From: Terrimonas_A sp051954695
GTDB taxonomy: Bacteria > Bacteroidota > Bacteroidia > Chitinophagales > Chitinophagaceae
DNA: 64,000 bases
Assembly: GCA_051954695.1 (NCBI GenBank)
Contig: JBQCHL010000009.1
Span: 129,550 to 193,549, forward strand
Direction: 5' to 3'
Position 1 is the first letter of the stretch. Each line of letters opens with the position of its first letter. The notes under the pieces were generated by a model. The model did not search any database, was not told the DNA's origin, and worked only from the letters and a program-made list of their open reading frames with translations. Positions 8,058 to 16,781 of this stretch are shown here, one piece after another. A program made the position numbers and the translations under genes.

Positions 8058-9440
8058 TTAACGGACAATTTTTTTGAACAGTCCCAATTTTCCCTTAAAA
8101 GGCGGATACTTGATAGCAGGGTCCAACCAGGTAGGTGTTTTCAATATTGATTTCCTGTGGCTGAATGTATCAAAAGAATATTTGCCGTGATATTGTCCCA
8201 TGCCGCTATTGCCTTTGCCGCCAAAAGGCAACCGGTTATTGGTAAAATGCAAGGCTGTATTATTTACACAACCTCCGCCAAAAGAAACCGACTCCAGCCA
8301 TTCCTTTTCTTTTGCCTTGTTTTGCGTGAAAAGATAAAAAGCCAGAGGGTCAGGATTATGCGCGATCAGTTGCTTTGCTTCGGCTGCCGTTGTAAAACTG
8401 ATGATTGGCAAAACAGGACCGAAGATCTCCTCTTTTAAAAGGCGGGCTTCTGCAGCCAGGTCAGTGATAATGGTTGGAGAGATATATAATTGTTCTTTAT
8501 CGCTGGTTCCGCCAGTGACGATAGTTCCTTCATTCAGATAGCTGATCAGGCGGTCAAATTGTTTGGCATTGATGATCCGGCCATATTCGGTGCTTTGTGC
8601 AGGATCATTGCCAAAGAACCGTTGAATAGCTTTTTTCAATGCCTCTACCAATTCTTCTTTCCGGGAAGCATGTACCAACACATAATCGGGTGCCACGCAC
8701 ATTTGCCCGGCATTGGAAAATTTGCTGAGTGCTATACGTCTTGCAGCTATATCCAGACGGGCATCCTCTTCCACTATGCAGGGGCTTTTACCTCCCAGTT
8801 CCAGTGTTACAGGCACCAGTTTTTCAGCAGCCATTTTGTATACAGTTTTACCCACGCCAGTGCTCCCGGTGTAGAAGACATGATCAAAACGGAAATTATT
8901 CATCAATGCCGGCACTACTTCGGCACCATCTCCCTGTATATACAGAATGTATTCTTCAGGAAACAAACCAGTGATTATTTTTTTCATCACCGCTTCTGTT
9001 GCTGGTGCTATTTCGCTTGGCTTCAATACCACACAATTGCCTGCGGCTATTGCTCCCACAAGCGGATTGATCAATAACTGGAATGGATAGTTCCATGGCG
9101 CAATTATCAGCACAACTCCCAAGGGTTCTTTTAAAATCCGGCTTCCCGAAGGGAAATTAAGCAGGTTGGTAGTCACTCTTTCCGGTTTCATCCAGCGACG
9201 CAGGTTTCTGATCGATGTATTGATCTCTGCTATCACCATACCCAGCTCAGTCACCCAGCTTTCTTCCGGGTTTTTATGCAGGTCTTTATACAAAGCTTCA
9301 TAAAGTTCCTTTTCATGATCAAGGATCGCCTGGCGTAGCTGCTGCAATTGTTTTTTCCGGAATTCATAGAGCTGTGTATGGCCGGAATCAAAGTATTGCC
9401 GAAGGGCATTTAATTTGCTGGTATAACCGGTAGCAGGCAT
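8058..9440 (-). CDS. Aldehyde dehydrogenase, class 3-like
   Basis: A 460-residue NAD(P)-dependent aldehyde dehydrogenase that oxidises aldehydes to acids. Visible motifs are the cofactor site (IIAPWNYPFQL, then LKPSEIAP and FTGSTGVGK), the catalytic Glu loop LELGGKSP near residue 214, and the catalytic Cys C248 in FSNAGQMCVAPDY. The C-terminal half contains EEIFGPVLPI and NNRLPFGGKGNSGMGQYHG. The length near 460 and the APDYVL context match the ALDH3/fatty-aldehyde dehydrogenase group rather than the longer ALDH1 type. The natural substrate is unknown; long-chain or aromatic aldehydes are typical. It stands apart from the preceding genes, with about 186 bp upstream showing no obvious promoter box. 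Confidence 0.93.
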   Translation of the reverse strand: MPATGYTSKLNALRQYFDSGHTQLYEFRKKQLQQLRQAILDHEKELYEALYKDLHKNPEESWVTELGMVIAEINTSIRNLRRWMKPERVTTNLLNFPSGSRILKEPLGVVLIIAPWNYPFQLLINPLVGAIAAGNCVVLKPSEIAPATEAVMKKIITGLFPEEYILYIQGDGAEVVPALMNNFRFDHVFYTGSTGVGKTVYKMAAEKLVPVTLELGGKSPCIVEEDARLDIAARRIALSKFSNAGQMCVAPDYVLVHASRKEELVEALKKAIQRFFGNDPAQSTEYGRIINAKQFDRLISYLNEGTIVTGGTSDKEQLYISPTIITDLAAEARLLKEEIFGPVLPIISFTTAAEAKQLIAHNPDPLAFYLFTQNKAKEKEWLESVSFGGGCVNNTALHFTNNRLPFGGKGNSGMGQYHGKYSFDTFSHRKSILKTPTWLDPAIKYPPFKGKLGLFKKIVR

Positions 9441-9626
9441 GGTTGTGTTTGAAAGGCCAAGTTAGTTAAAACACCCGGATGAGCTCCGGAGATAAGCTAT
9501 AATGATTATTGGGGAAATTATGCCACATTTTATGATTTTCTTAGAGCAAATTGGCTGTAAACAGCTTACTTTTCAAAACTGGACAAATTTTTGTAAATTA
9601 CTTTATCACCAAATCAAGTCTACAAC

Positions 9627-9956
9627 ATGAAAACCAAGATCAGCATCATTCTTACCAGCCTTTTATTGATTGTAAGCATTGCTAACAGTTATGCCACTAC
9701 AATAGACGATAAGCGCCCACTGAAGGAAAGGATTGCCGCTATGACTGAAGAGGAAAAGAAAGCGCGTGCAGAAGAGATCCGAAACCGGGTGGAAGAGATC
9801 AAGGCAATGGATAAATCCACACTTAGCCGTGCAGAAAAGAAAGCGCTGAAAAAAGAGCTTCGCCAGATGAATAAAGAAGCAAAGGAGATCAAGGGTATTT
9901 ATCTTTCTTTTGGAGCTATCATCATTATTATCCTGTTATTGATCCTTCTTCTTTAA
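9627..9956 (+). CDS. Small exported protein with charged helix and C-terminal membrane tail
   Basis: A 109-residue protein of unknown function. Residues 1-23 form a signal peptide ending SYA-TT. Residues about 28-88 are a highly charged Lys/Glu/Arg helix, probably a coiled coil, including the segment MDKSTLSRAEKKALKKEL. The last 20 residues (from about 90) are almost pure Ile/Leu, a membrane tail. The topology suggests a periplasmic helix held by the C-terminal segment. I recognise this arrangement as a recurrent Bacteroidota hypothetical, with no assigned role. It is monocistronic and followed by the terminator at 10013. The ATG lies after an A-rich stretch with no clear Shine-Dalgarno. Confidence 0.75.
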   Translation: MKTKISIILTSLLLIVSIANSYATTIDDKRPLKERIAAMTEEEKKARAEEIRNRVEEIKAMDKSTLSRAEKKALKKELRQMNKEAKEIKGIYLSFGAIIIIILLLILLL

Positions 9957-10012
9957 ACTATATATTGTGTTTTTCGATTTGAGTATGTTGCTTCAAAAGC
10001 AACAAGCTTCTT

Positions 10013-10040
10013 GCCCGTGATTCTTCACGGGCTTTGTTTT
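10013..10040 (+). terminator. Intrinsic terminator after the small exported protein
   Basis: The 8-bp stem GCCCGTGA/TCACGGGC (10013-10020 and 10025-10032) has a TTCT loop and is followed by TTTGTTTT. It ends the plus-strand transcript of the gene at 9627. Confidence 0.85.
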
Positions 10041-10044
10041 ATAT

Positions 10045-10071
10045 AAAAAAGCACCGCCTTTGGGGCGATGC
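10045..10071 (-). terminator. Intrinsic terminator of the YtxH gene (minus strand)
   Basis: In minus-strand RNA GCATCGCC pairs with GGCGGTGC through one G-U wobble and is followed by TTTTTTAT. On the plus strand the same position is a C-A mismatch, so the hairpin is specific for the leftward transcript from 10356. Confidence 0.8.
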
Positions 10072-10119
10072 CTGGTTCTGTTTCCACGGGGATAATACTT
10101 TCTGCAGGAAGAGGTTAAT

Positions 10120-10356
10120 TCAGCTCACTTCGTTTTGATATGATTTTGCCTGGCGCATTCCCTCCTCCATCATTTCTTCAGTTTCGGATTTCAGGGAATC
10201 AAACTTATCGGCTATCGCATCAACCAGGTCATTGAACTTATTCTTCAACTCATTTCCACGGCGGGCAATGGTGCCACGGGTTTCTGAGCCTTTGGCAGGC
10301 GCAAACAGGATACCCACCAGCAGTCCTGCAGAAAAGCCAACTAATAATTTGTTCAT
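10120..10356 (-). CDS. YtxH domain-containing small membrane protein
   Basis: The frame is open from 10404, but the ATG at 10356 gives the family-typical start MNKLLVGFSAGLLVGILFAP and a 78-residue product, so it is preferred. Residues 3-18 form a single membrane segment followed by APAKGSETR, the YtxH signature, and a Lys/Glu-rich amphipathic helix (NELKNKFNDLVDAIADKF). YtxH proteins are stress-associated small membrane proteins whose mechanism is not defined. It is a single-gene unit ending at the terminator at 10045. Confidence 0.85.
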   Translation of the reverse strand: MNKLLVGFSAGLLVGILFAPAKGSETRGTIARRGNELKNKFNDLVDAIADKFDSLKSETEEMMEEGMRQAKSYQNEVS

Positions 10357-10473
10357 ACCGGTATTTTTAAAAATGAATGAATATTGATATAACCAAAATA
10401 TCATGCCAGATGAATTGGCCTGTGTGAAGTACCATCAAGCGTTATCCCTTATCTTTTGTAATTTCATCCCTTT

Positions 10474-10911
10474 ATGACAGATGAATATTTTATGACCCTT
10501 GCTCTTAAAGAAGCCCTCCGGGCTTTTGATGAAGATGAGGTTCCTGTGGGAGCCCTGATAGTGCTGAATGAAAAGATCATTGCAAGGGGTTACAATATGG
10601 TGGAGCGGTTGAATGACCCTACCGCCCATGCCGAAATGATCGCGCTTACTTCTGCTTTCAACTCCTTAGGCAGTAAATACCTGCCTGAAGCTACTTTATA
10701 TGTTACCGTAGAACCCTGCTTTATGTGTGCCGGAGCACTTTACTGGAGTAAGCTCGGTAAGATCGTGTATGGTGCGGATGATGAAAAGAATGGGTATCGT
10801 AAAACGGCGGGAGTGAACTGGCCTTTTCATCCCAAAACGGAATTGGTGAGAGGAGTGATGAAAGAAGAGTGTGGAGCGTTGATGAAGGAGTTTTTCCGGC
10901 GTAAAAGATAA
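10474..10911 (+). CDS. tadA: tRNA adenosine(34) deaminase
   Basis: A 145-residue zinc cytidine-deaminase-fold enzyme that converts A34 to inosine in tRNA-Arg(ACG). The zinc ligands and catalytic Glu are H52-A53-E54 in PTAHAEM and C82/C85 in PCFMCAGAL. The DEVPVGALIV strand near residue 21 and the C-terminal FFRRKR basic tail are as in bacterial TadA. Length is slightly below E. coli TadA but usual for this phylum. A guanine or other nucleoside deaminase is the alternative; PCxMCAGAL favours TadA. It converges on susD, with the terminator at 10907 between them. Confidence 0.92.
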   Translation: MTDEYFMTLALKEALRAFDEDEVPVGALIVLNEKIIARGYNMVERLNDPTAHAEMIALTSAFNSLGSKYLPEATLYVTVEPCFMCAGALYWSKLGKIVYGADDEKNGYRKTAGVNWPFHPKTELVRGVMKEECGALMKEFFRRKR

Positions 10912-10938
10912 ATGGCAAACTCAGGTTTGCCATTTATC
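10907..10938. terminator. Bidirectional terminator between tadA and susD
   Basis: A perfect 14-bp stem (10907-10920 with 10925-10938) has a TCAG loop. It overlaps the tadA stop codon and is followed by TTCTGTTG on the plus strand. Its position between convergent genes fits a two-way terminator, although the T-runs are short. Confidence 0.75.
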
Positions 10939-10951
10939 TTCTGTTGTTAAC

Positions 10952-12385
10952 CTAAGGCTTATCCCACCAAACTCTTCCATTCAAATCATTCGTTCCTCCT
11001 AATCTCTGAACAGCTTCATTAAAGTTTGCTGTATTTATCAGCGCTTCATTAGCCTGGTATGCTTCTCTCCTGGGGATAGGTTTATTGTTATTATCAGGTG
11101 CAGGTGTTAACACCGGATAACCCGTACGCCTCCATTCTGCCCACGCTTCGTAACCATTCAGAAAAAGATGCACCCAGCGTTGATAGCCTATCTGCCGCAG
11201 AGCTGTTGCTGGTGCATATGCTACTTCAGCACTGGCCATCATAGCAGCCAGGCCCGTTGTATTGTTGTTATTCCATTGTCGAACCGACTGTTCAATTGCC
11301 ATGTCATAATTTAATTTTGCTTCTGCATCTCCCCCAGGGATCCAGGCAAGAGAAGGCGAAGCAGCCTCAGCTTTGGCAAATAGTATCTGCGCATAAGTGA
11401 GCAGGAAATTAGGTGAGTCCTGCTTGCGCACATTGCTGCCAAGATACGATACACTGCCTGCCGGTACTGTTTGGGGAGCCTGCAAACCATAAGGCATGCC
11501 GACATAATCATTGCTTTCATTGGGGTCAGCAAAAACAGGCAGCCGTACATCATTATACGGTTTCATATAATCCACCAGCGGCTTGCTTACGCAATACCAT
11601 CTGCGTGATAATGTAACGAATACACTGTACCAGTAATTTTCATTCGCGGCTTCAGCAATATGCTTATACACGAAATTATCTGCATTGGAAGTGAATACTC
11701 CGGCGGTCAACGCATCATTGAATTCTGTTTTTCCTTTATCCGGGTCAATTTTGGAAAGCCTGAGCGCCATCAGCAGACGAATGCTGTTAGCCAGTTTCTT
11801 CCAGTTGTTCATATCGCCGGAAGGATAAATCAAATCGCCCTGTACTTTAAGGCCGGCATCGATCATTGCAGCAGCCTCTTTGAGCTCCGTGAACAGTGAA
11901 TAATAAATATCCTTTTGAAGATCATATTTTGGAGTAAGGTTCTCCACTCCCTCCAATGCTTCTGAATATGGCAGATCACCCCATCGATCGGTAATATACC
12001 ACATAAAATAGGCTTTTAATATCCGGGCAACCGCTATCTGGTTGTTCTGCGATCCTTCTGTAGGATTGAACGAAGTTGCCTTGATGACCTGTTGCAGATT
12101 CATCATAGGATCTGCATACCAGCCGGAGAAATTAAAGTTGATAGTATTATACCGTTGTGCGTCTGAATATTCCTTTTCAGACAGATGCTGCACATACAAT
12201 TCGCCATAAGGAGTTTCGACAGTACCTGCCAACTGGCGCATGGCGTATTGCAACAGTTGCTTATTGGTAACTGTATTGGGACGGTCGTTCCTTTCGTTGA
12301 TCGCTCCGAATTTGGTGCAGCTGCAGAGCATGGCCAGCAAGCTGCCAAACAATATATAGTTTAACTTCTTCATGGTTTTCAGCAT
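10952..12385 (-). CDS. SusD/RagB-family nutrient-binding outer-membrane lipoprotein
   Basis: A 477-residue lipoprotein of the SusD-like type. After a short signal sequence the lipobox LLAMLCSC places the acylated Cys near residue 22-24. The body has the helical SusD fold motifs: YVQHLSEKEYSDAQRYN, AYFMWYITDRWGDLPYSEAL, and the C-terminal LFLNGYEAWAEWRRTGYP stretch that packs the TPR-like core. It would cap the SusC channel on the cell surface and bind the ligand. The start is ATG 12385, which overlaps the susC stop (TAATG); a second ATG at 12373 would give a more usual signal peptide. No glycosidase or peptidase lies beside the pair. Confidence 0.93.
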   Translation of the reverse strand: MLKTMKKLNYILFGSLLAMLCSCTKFGAINERNDRPNTVTNKQLLQYAMRQLAGTVETPYGELYVQHLSEKEYSDAQRYNTINFNFSGWYADPMMNLQQVIKATSFNPTEGSQNNQIAVARILKAYFMWYITDRWGDLPYSEALEGVENLTPKYDLQKDIYYSLFTELKEAAAMIDAGLKVQGDLIYPSGDMNNWKKLANSIRLLMALRLSKIDPDKGKTEFNDALTAGVFTSNADNFVYKHIAEAANENYWYSVFVTLSRRWYCVSKPLVDYMKPYNDVRLPVFADPNESNDYVGMPYGLQAPQTVPAGSVSYLGSNVRKQDSPNFLLTYAQILFAKAEAASPSLAWIPGGDAEAKLNYDMAIEQSVRQWNNNNTTGLAAMMASAEVAYAPATALRQIGYQRWVHLFLNGYEAWAEWRRTGYPVLTPAPDNNNKPIPRREAYQANEALINTANFNEAVQRLGGTNDLNGRVWWDKP

Positions 12386-15300
12386 TAGAATTTAATATTA
12401 AGGTTACAGCCAATAGAGCGCACTGTTTGCAATTGTCCTTTTTCCAGCCAACTCAAAGAACCACCAGCAGACAATTCGGAAGGATCCAGTCCTTTCGGTG
12501 CTTTCTGCCATATCATCCAGGGATTCCTGGCAAATACTGAGAAATTGATACTGCTGATCTTCAGTTTGCTCTTATTAATGGAAAATGTATAACCCAGTTT
12601 CACTTCACGCAGTTTGATATAAGATGCGTCAAATGCCCATTCTTCGTACACATGGGTACCAAGCGTGCTGCGATAGTAGGTCTTTCCGTCCACATAGGTA
12701 TTTACTTCATCCCCGCTTGCTGCAGAGATGCCGCTAACCCAAACACCGCCACCATCTGCGACAGGGTCCCTTACATTCTTGCCATTCCCATTCGTTGCTG
12801 CTGTCTCTTCAGCTTGTCCTGATTTTATTGCCAGCATTTTTGTCCAACTAAAGAACATGCCTCCTTTCTGAAAATCAACCAAAGCTGAAAGATCAAATCG
12901 GCCCAATTTAAATGTATTGACCCAGCCGCCAGTGAGATCGGGAACAATATTGCCAAACTCATGATTGTCTTCATACAGTGGCATATTGTTGGTACCCAGT
13001 AAAATCTTATTGGTCTTGGGATCCCTGCGATAGCCGCGGCCTATCAATGTACCATAAGCCTTGCCTACTTCTGCATTCACATATACTGATACACCGGAAT
13101 AAGTATTACTGGAAAGTATCCTGTTCTTAATATCATACTCAGGGATCAGCTCTATCACTTTACTTTTATTACCTGCAAAGTTGACTTGCGTATTCCAGGT
13201 AAACTTGCTGTTCCTTACCGGTGTTCCGTTTACACTCAGTTCAAATCCTTTGTTCTCGATATTCCCTGCATTTACTACAGTACCTGTGTAACCAGTACTT
13301 CCTGACACATCCAGTGTGATGGCCTGATTCTTATTATTCTGTTTGTAGAAAGTAAGATCAAATCCTACACGGTTGTCAAGAAACTGCATAGACAAACCAG
13401 CTTCAAAAGCATCAGCAAAAGATGGTTTAAGATTAGGATTGTTCAATGTATTCGGCAGATAAGCAGATGTGATAGAACCGTTGATCGCGATAGCATAAGG
13501 GTTTGAGGTGAGCTGTGTGCCGATATCGGAGCCAGCCCTTGCAAGGCTCAAACGAAGTTTTCCAAAATTCAATGGCTTCCAGTGAAGCAGTTCACTAAAG
13601 ATAAAGCTGCTGGAAACAGAAGGATAAGTATAACCATTATTATTCTGTGGCAAAGTGGAAGAATAATCCTGCCGGATGCTTGCCTCCAGGAATAAGAAAT
13701 CCTTATAGCCAACAGTAGCTGTAGAGAACCAACTGAATATTCTTTTCCTGTCGAGATAGTTATTTACAACAGGACGGTCAACAGAACCTTCTATATTAAA
13801 GAAATTAGGGGTTAGCAGTCCGCCTACTGTTGCCTGATACAGGTAATCGTAGCGGCGGTGATACAGATTGGTGCCCGCAATTGCGGTTAATGAAAAATCC
13901 TTAAAAGTCTCATCATACTGCGCAAGGAATTCATAGTTCATTTCCTTGTTCTCATACTTGCCTGTTGAAAAAGAGTTCACATCGAATCCACCGATACCTT
14001 TTCTTGTTTCTATATTCTGGATATAAATATCAGACCGCACTGTACCGCTTAGTTTCAATTGGTGGATAGGTGAATAGCTCAGTGAAACATTTCCAAAATA
14101 GCGGTCCCGGTTATCATTGTTAGGGTTTTCATATACGTTGAAATAAGGATTGTTCCAGTCGCTGGGCTTATTATTCAGGAAACTGAGTGAGGCAACAGTG
14201 GCATTGGTGGGATTGCTGCCATTCCACTGAAGGAACCGTCCATCAGCATATTTATAATTCTTCAGCACATTCATATCGAGCGAACGCTGGAACCATTGAA
14301 GGAAATACCGGGAACTGGAATGCGTATAACCCTGATCCGGCCTTTGCGCTTTATTGTTCCCATAATTGATGCTCGCTGAAGCAGTGATCTTATCAGTTAT
14401 TTTGAGAGAAGTGTTCAAAGAAATATTATTTCTCTTCAACCAGGTATTGGGTTCAATACCTTTTATATCTGTGTTGTTGTAGGAAAGGCGGAAAGTAGCA
14501 TTTTGTGATCCACCAGATACAGATATATTATTGTTGAACGTATGACCGGCTACAAAATAGTCCTTGATATTGTTCGGCTGAGGCACAAAAGGCTGCAGTT
14601 GTCCGAAGTAAGGATCAAGTGGATACCAGCTGTTGCGATGCCTTACCATCTGGCCATCCATTTTAGGGCCCCAGCTTTCGTCTGCATTGGATACATAAGG
14701 AGTAGGAGTGCCGTCTATAGTAACAGTTGAAAAGGTTTGACTGGTACCGCCTCCATATACATCCTGTAAAGGCATGAAATTCGTAGCCTGATCAACTGAA
14801 AAAGCAGAAGAAAATTCTACCTGCGCTTTCTGACTGGATTTTCCTTTTTTAGTAGTAATCATCAATACCCCAAACTGGCCACGTATACCATACAATGCCG
14901 TAGCTGCAGGGCCTTTCAACACGTTCACGGATTCTATATCATCCGGGTTAATATCCTGTGCAGCATTCCCAAAATCGGGACCGTCAGTACCAGCAAAGTT
15001 GGCGTTGGATATTGGAGTACCATCTACAACAACCAATGGTTGATCAGCCCCTGAAATGGAATTGTAGCCGCGAATCTTGATCTTTTGCGTACCTCCCATA
15101 CTGGCACCCGATGAGCCGATCACCTGAACTCCGGCGATCTTACCGGCTAAAGCACCCATTACATTTTGTTCTTTGGAGAAAGTGAGATTATCACCTTTTA
15201 CCTGTTGGGTAGCATACCCCAGTGATCTTTGCTTTTTCGAAATACCCAATGCAGTTACCACCACTTCAGATAAAGTACCTGATTCCTGCAACTGGATACT

Positions 15301-15579
15301 GTAGGTCGCTGATGTACCGATTGATACTTCCTGTGCAATAAAACCGGCAGAAGAAATGATCAATACCGGGTTATTCCCGGTAACATTGATCGTAAATGAT
15401 CCATTGTCATTCGCTGTAGTAGCATTGCTGGTACCTTTTTGTTGAACAGTTGCTAACGGAACAGCTTCGCCCTTACTGTTCGTTACTGTTCCAGATACCT
15501 GGCGTGATTGGCCGAATATGCTAAAAGGAAGCATAAACATGAAAGCCATCACGCAAAATAATTGGGTGACACTTCTCAT
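12385..15579 (-). CDS. SusC/RagA-family TonB-dependent outer-membrane transporter
   Basis: A 1064-residue receptor. Residues 1-23 are a signal peptide ending in IFGQ. A carboxypeptidase-regulatory-like domain follows (about 25-105; VSGTVTNSKGEAVPLATVQQ). The SusC hallmark TonB-box region precedes the plug (about 115-240), with the motifs KIRGYNSISG, PLVVVDGTPI, INPDDIESVNVLKGPAATALYG and GVLMITTKKG. The remainder is a 22-strand barrel ending in an aromatic C-terminal strand (NLNIKF). With SusD it imports an oligomer using TonB energy. The substrate is unknown because no polysaccharide-utilisation enzyme adjoins it. No regulator (sigma/anti-sigma or hybrid two-component) is next to it. Confidence 0.96.
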   Translation of the reverse strand: MRSVTQLFCVMAFMFMLPFSIFGQSRQVSGTVTNSKGEAVPLATVQQKGTSNATTANDNGSFTINVTGNNPVLIISSAGFIAQEVSIGTSATYSIQLQESGTLSEVVVTALGISKKQRSLGYATQQVKGDNLTFSKEQNVMGALAGKIAGVQVIGSSGASMGGTQKIKIRGYNSISGADQPLVVVDGTPISNANFAGTDGPDFGNAAQDINPDDIESVNVLKGPAATALYGIRGQFGVLMITTKKGKSSQKAQVEFSSAFSVDQATNFMPLQDVYGGGTSQTFSTVTIDGTPTPYVSNADESWGPKMDGQMVRHRNSWYPLDPYFGQLQPFVPQPNNIKDYFVAGHTFNNNISVSGGSQNATFRLSYNNTDIKGIEPNTWLKRNNISLNTSLKITDKITASASINYGNNKAQRPDQGYTHSSSRYFLQWFQRSLDMNVLKNYKYADGRFLQWNGSNPTNATVASLSFLNNKPSDWNNPYFNVYENPNNDNRDRYFGNVSLSYSPIHQLKLSGTVRSDIYIQNIETRKGIGGFDVNSFSTGKYENKEMNYEFLAQYDETFKDFSLTAIAGTNLYHRRYDYLYQATVGGLLTPNFFNIEGSVDRPVVNNYLDRKRIFSWFSTATVGYKDFLFLEASIRQDYSSTLPQNNNGYTYPSVSSSFIFSELLHWKPLNFGKLRLSLARAGSDIGTQLTSNPYAIAINGSITSAYLPNTLNNPNLKPSFADAFEAGLSMQFLDNRVGFDLTFYKQNNKNQAITLDVSGSTGYTGTVVNAGNIENKGFELSVNGTPVRNSKFTWNTQVNFAGNKSKVIELIPEYDIKNRILSSNTYSGVSVYVNAEVGKAYGTLIGRGYRRDPKTNKILLGTNNMPLYEDNHEFGNIVPDLTGGWVNTFKLGRFDLSALVDFQKGGMFFSWTKMLAIKSGQAEETAATNGNGKNVRDPVADGGGVWVSGISAASGDEVNTYVDGKTYYRSTLGTHVYEEWAFDASYIKLREVKLGYTFSINKSKLKISSINFSVFARNPWMIWQKAPKGLDPSELSAGGSLSWLEKGQLQTVRSIGCNLNIKF

Positions 15580-15808
15580 AACAGTTGAATTTTAGTTTAG
15601 CAGTTTAGTAAAACAAGATGTTATTTACTATCAAAAATTATGCTTAAAACCTGCGGGTTTCTGCAAAAGAAAAATAGAAAACGGATTAAAAAAATATGGC
15701 GCTTGCAGAATGCAGCAGTATGGTCAGGATTTAATCCGCATAACCCGTAACTTTGGTATCAGTTTAACTGGCATAGCTAGTTTAGAATAACCAAATAAAA
15801 AATATACT
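15580..15808. promoter_or_regulatory. Divergent intergenic region between susC and sodA
   Basis: This 229-bp AT-rich gap holds the promoters of both genes. A TAACTTTG -7 box at 15748-15755 lies 53 bp before the sodA ATG and matches the Bacteroidota TAnnTTTG consensus. No TTG at the expected distance was found. No riboswitch or palindromic operator was recognised. Confidence 0.5.
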
Positions 15809-16414
15809 ATGGCATTCACTTTACCTGCGCTCCCTTATGCTCCTGATGCATTGGAGCCGCATATCGACAAACAGACCATGGAAATACACCATGGCAAACA
15901 CCACCAAGCTTACGTTGATAACCTCAATAAAGCAATCGCCGGAACTGAGCATGAAAAAAAATCACTGGAAGAACTCGTTGCCAATGCTGGTAAAATATCA
16001 CCTGCTGTAAGGAATAATGGCGGCGGCCACTGGAATCACAGTTTCTTCTGGGAATTGCTTTCTGCAAATGGTGGCAAGCCTTCTGGAAAGCTTGCTGATG
16101 CGATCAATTCAACTTTTGGTTCACTGGAAGCATTGCAGGAGAAAATCAGCACTGCGGGCGCTACCCGTTTCGGCTCTGGCTGGGCATGGCTGATCGTAAA
16201 GGATGGCAAGCTTGAAGTAACTTCCACTCCTAACCAGGACAACCCACTGATGGATGTAGCTGAAGTAAAAGGCACACCGATCCTGGGTATTGATGTTTGG
16301 GAACACGCTTACTACCTGAAATATCAAAACAAACGCCCCGACTACCTGAAAGCAATATGGAATGTGATCAACTGGGAAAAGGTAGCAGCAAACTATGCAG
16401 CAGCAGTGAAGTAG
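15809..16414 (+). CDS. sodA: Superoxide dismutase (Fe/Mn family)
   Basis: A 201-residue Fe/Mn superoxide dismutase that converts superoxide to peroxide and oxygen. The metal ligands are H27 in MEIHHGKHH, the His of GHWNHSFFW, and Asp/His in the signature DVWEHAYYLKY. The tail is typical (RPDYLKAIWNVINW). There is no signal peptide, so it is cytoplasmic. Metal choice cannot be set with confidence from sequence alone, since Bacteroidota enzymes are often cambialistic. The gene is monocistronic. It is followed by the three-armed hairpin region at 16444, the first hairpin of which is followed by six Ts. Confidence 0.96.
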   Translation: MAFTLPALPYAPDALEPHIDKQTMEIHHGKHHQAYVDNLNKAIAGTEHEKKSLEELVANAGKISPAVRNNGGGHWNHSFFWELLSANGGKPSGKLADAINSTFGSLEALQEKISTAGATRFGSGWAWLIVKDGKLEVTSTPNQDNPLMDVAEVKGTPILGIDVWEHAYYLKYQNKRPDYLKAIWNVINWEKVAANYAAAVK

Positions 16415-16443
16415 AATTTAAATCTTCCTGCAAAAAAGTATCG

Positions 16444-16520
16444 TATCGCAAAGTGCGCAACGTGAACGCGGGATCGCAACGTTGCGCACTTTGCGTTTTT
16501 TCTTTGCGCACTTTGCGATA
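16444..16520. repeat. Three-armed inverted repeat, CGCAAAG family, with terminator-like T-run
   Basis: The left arm at 16444-16462 can pair with two right arms. CGCAAAGTGCGCAACG (16447-16462) pairs perfectly over 16 bp with 16480-16495, which is followed by TTTTTTCTTT. TATCGCAAAGTGCGCAA (16444-16460) pairs perfectly over 17 bp with 16504-16520. It lies between convergent sodA and yidD. The first hairpin resembles an intrinsic terminator for sodA, and the second is a mutually exclusive alternative. Confidence 0.9.
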
Positions 16521-16550
16521 TTTGAATTAACCTCCGCCTCCTTTTAAAAA

Positions 16551-16781
16551 TCACGGCACCGGATCATATCCGCTACCTCCCCACGGATGACACTTTGAAA
16601 TTCTTTTTATCGCCAGCCATAAGCCTTTGAATACGCCATGCTTTTTCAATGCTTCCGCAGCATAATGCGAACAGGTAGGTGTATACCTGCACTTGGGACC
16701 GATCCATGGAGAAATGATCAACTGGTAAATTTTTATCAGCAGCAAAAAAGGCAGTGCTAATATGCGAAGGATTAGTTTCAC
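16551..16781 (-). CDS. yidD: Membrane protein insertion efficiency factor YidD
   Basis: A 76-residue protein with an amphipathic, hydrophobic N-terminus (LILRILALPFLLLIKIYQ) and the YidD signature of conserved cysteines and aromatics: ISPWIGPKCRYTPTCSHYA and CHPWGGSGYDPVP. It assists YidC-dependent membrane insertion at the cytoplasmic face. The start codon is GTG, overlapping the rnpA stop as GTGA (16778-16781), which implies translational coupling. The rpmH-rnpA-yidD order is the usual bacterial one, but yidC does not follow here. Confidence 0.96.
   Translation of the reverse strand: MKLILRILALPFLLLIKIYQLIISPWIGPKCRYTPTCSHYAAEALKKHGVFKGLWLAIKRISKCHPWGGSGYDPVP

Noticed and set aside
8490..9077. 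195-codon frame opposite the aldehyde dehydrogenase
   Set aside because: It is fully covered by a recognised gene, is Cys/His-rich without domain logic, and has no independent start context.
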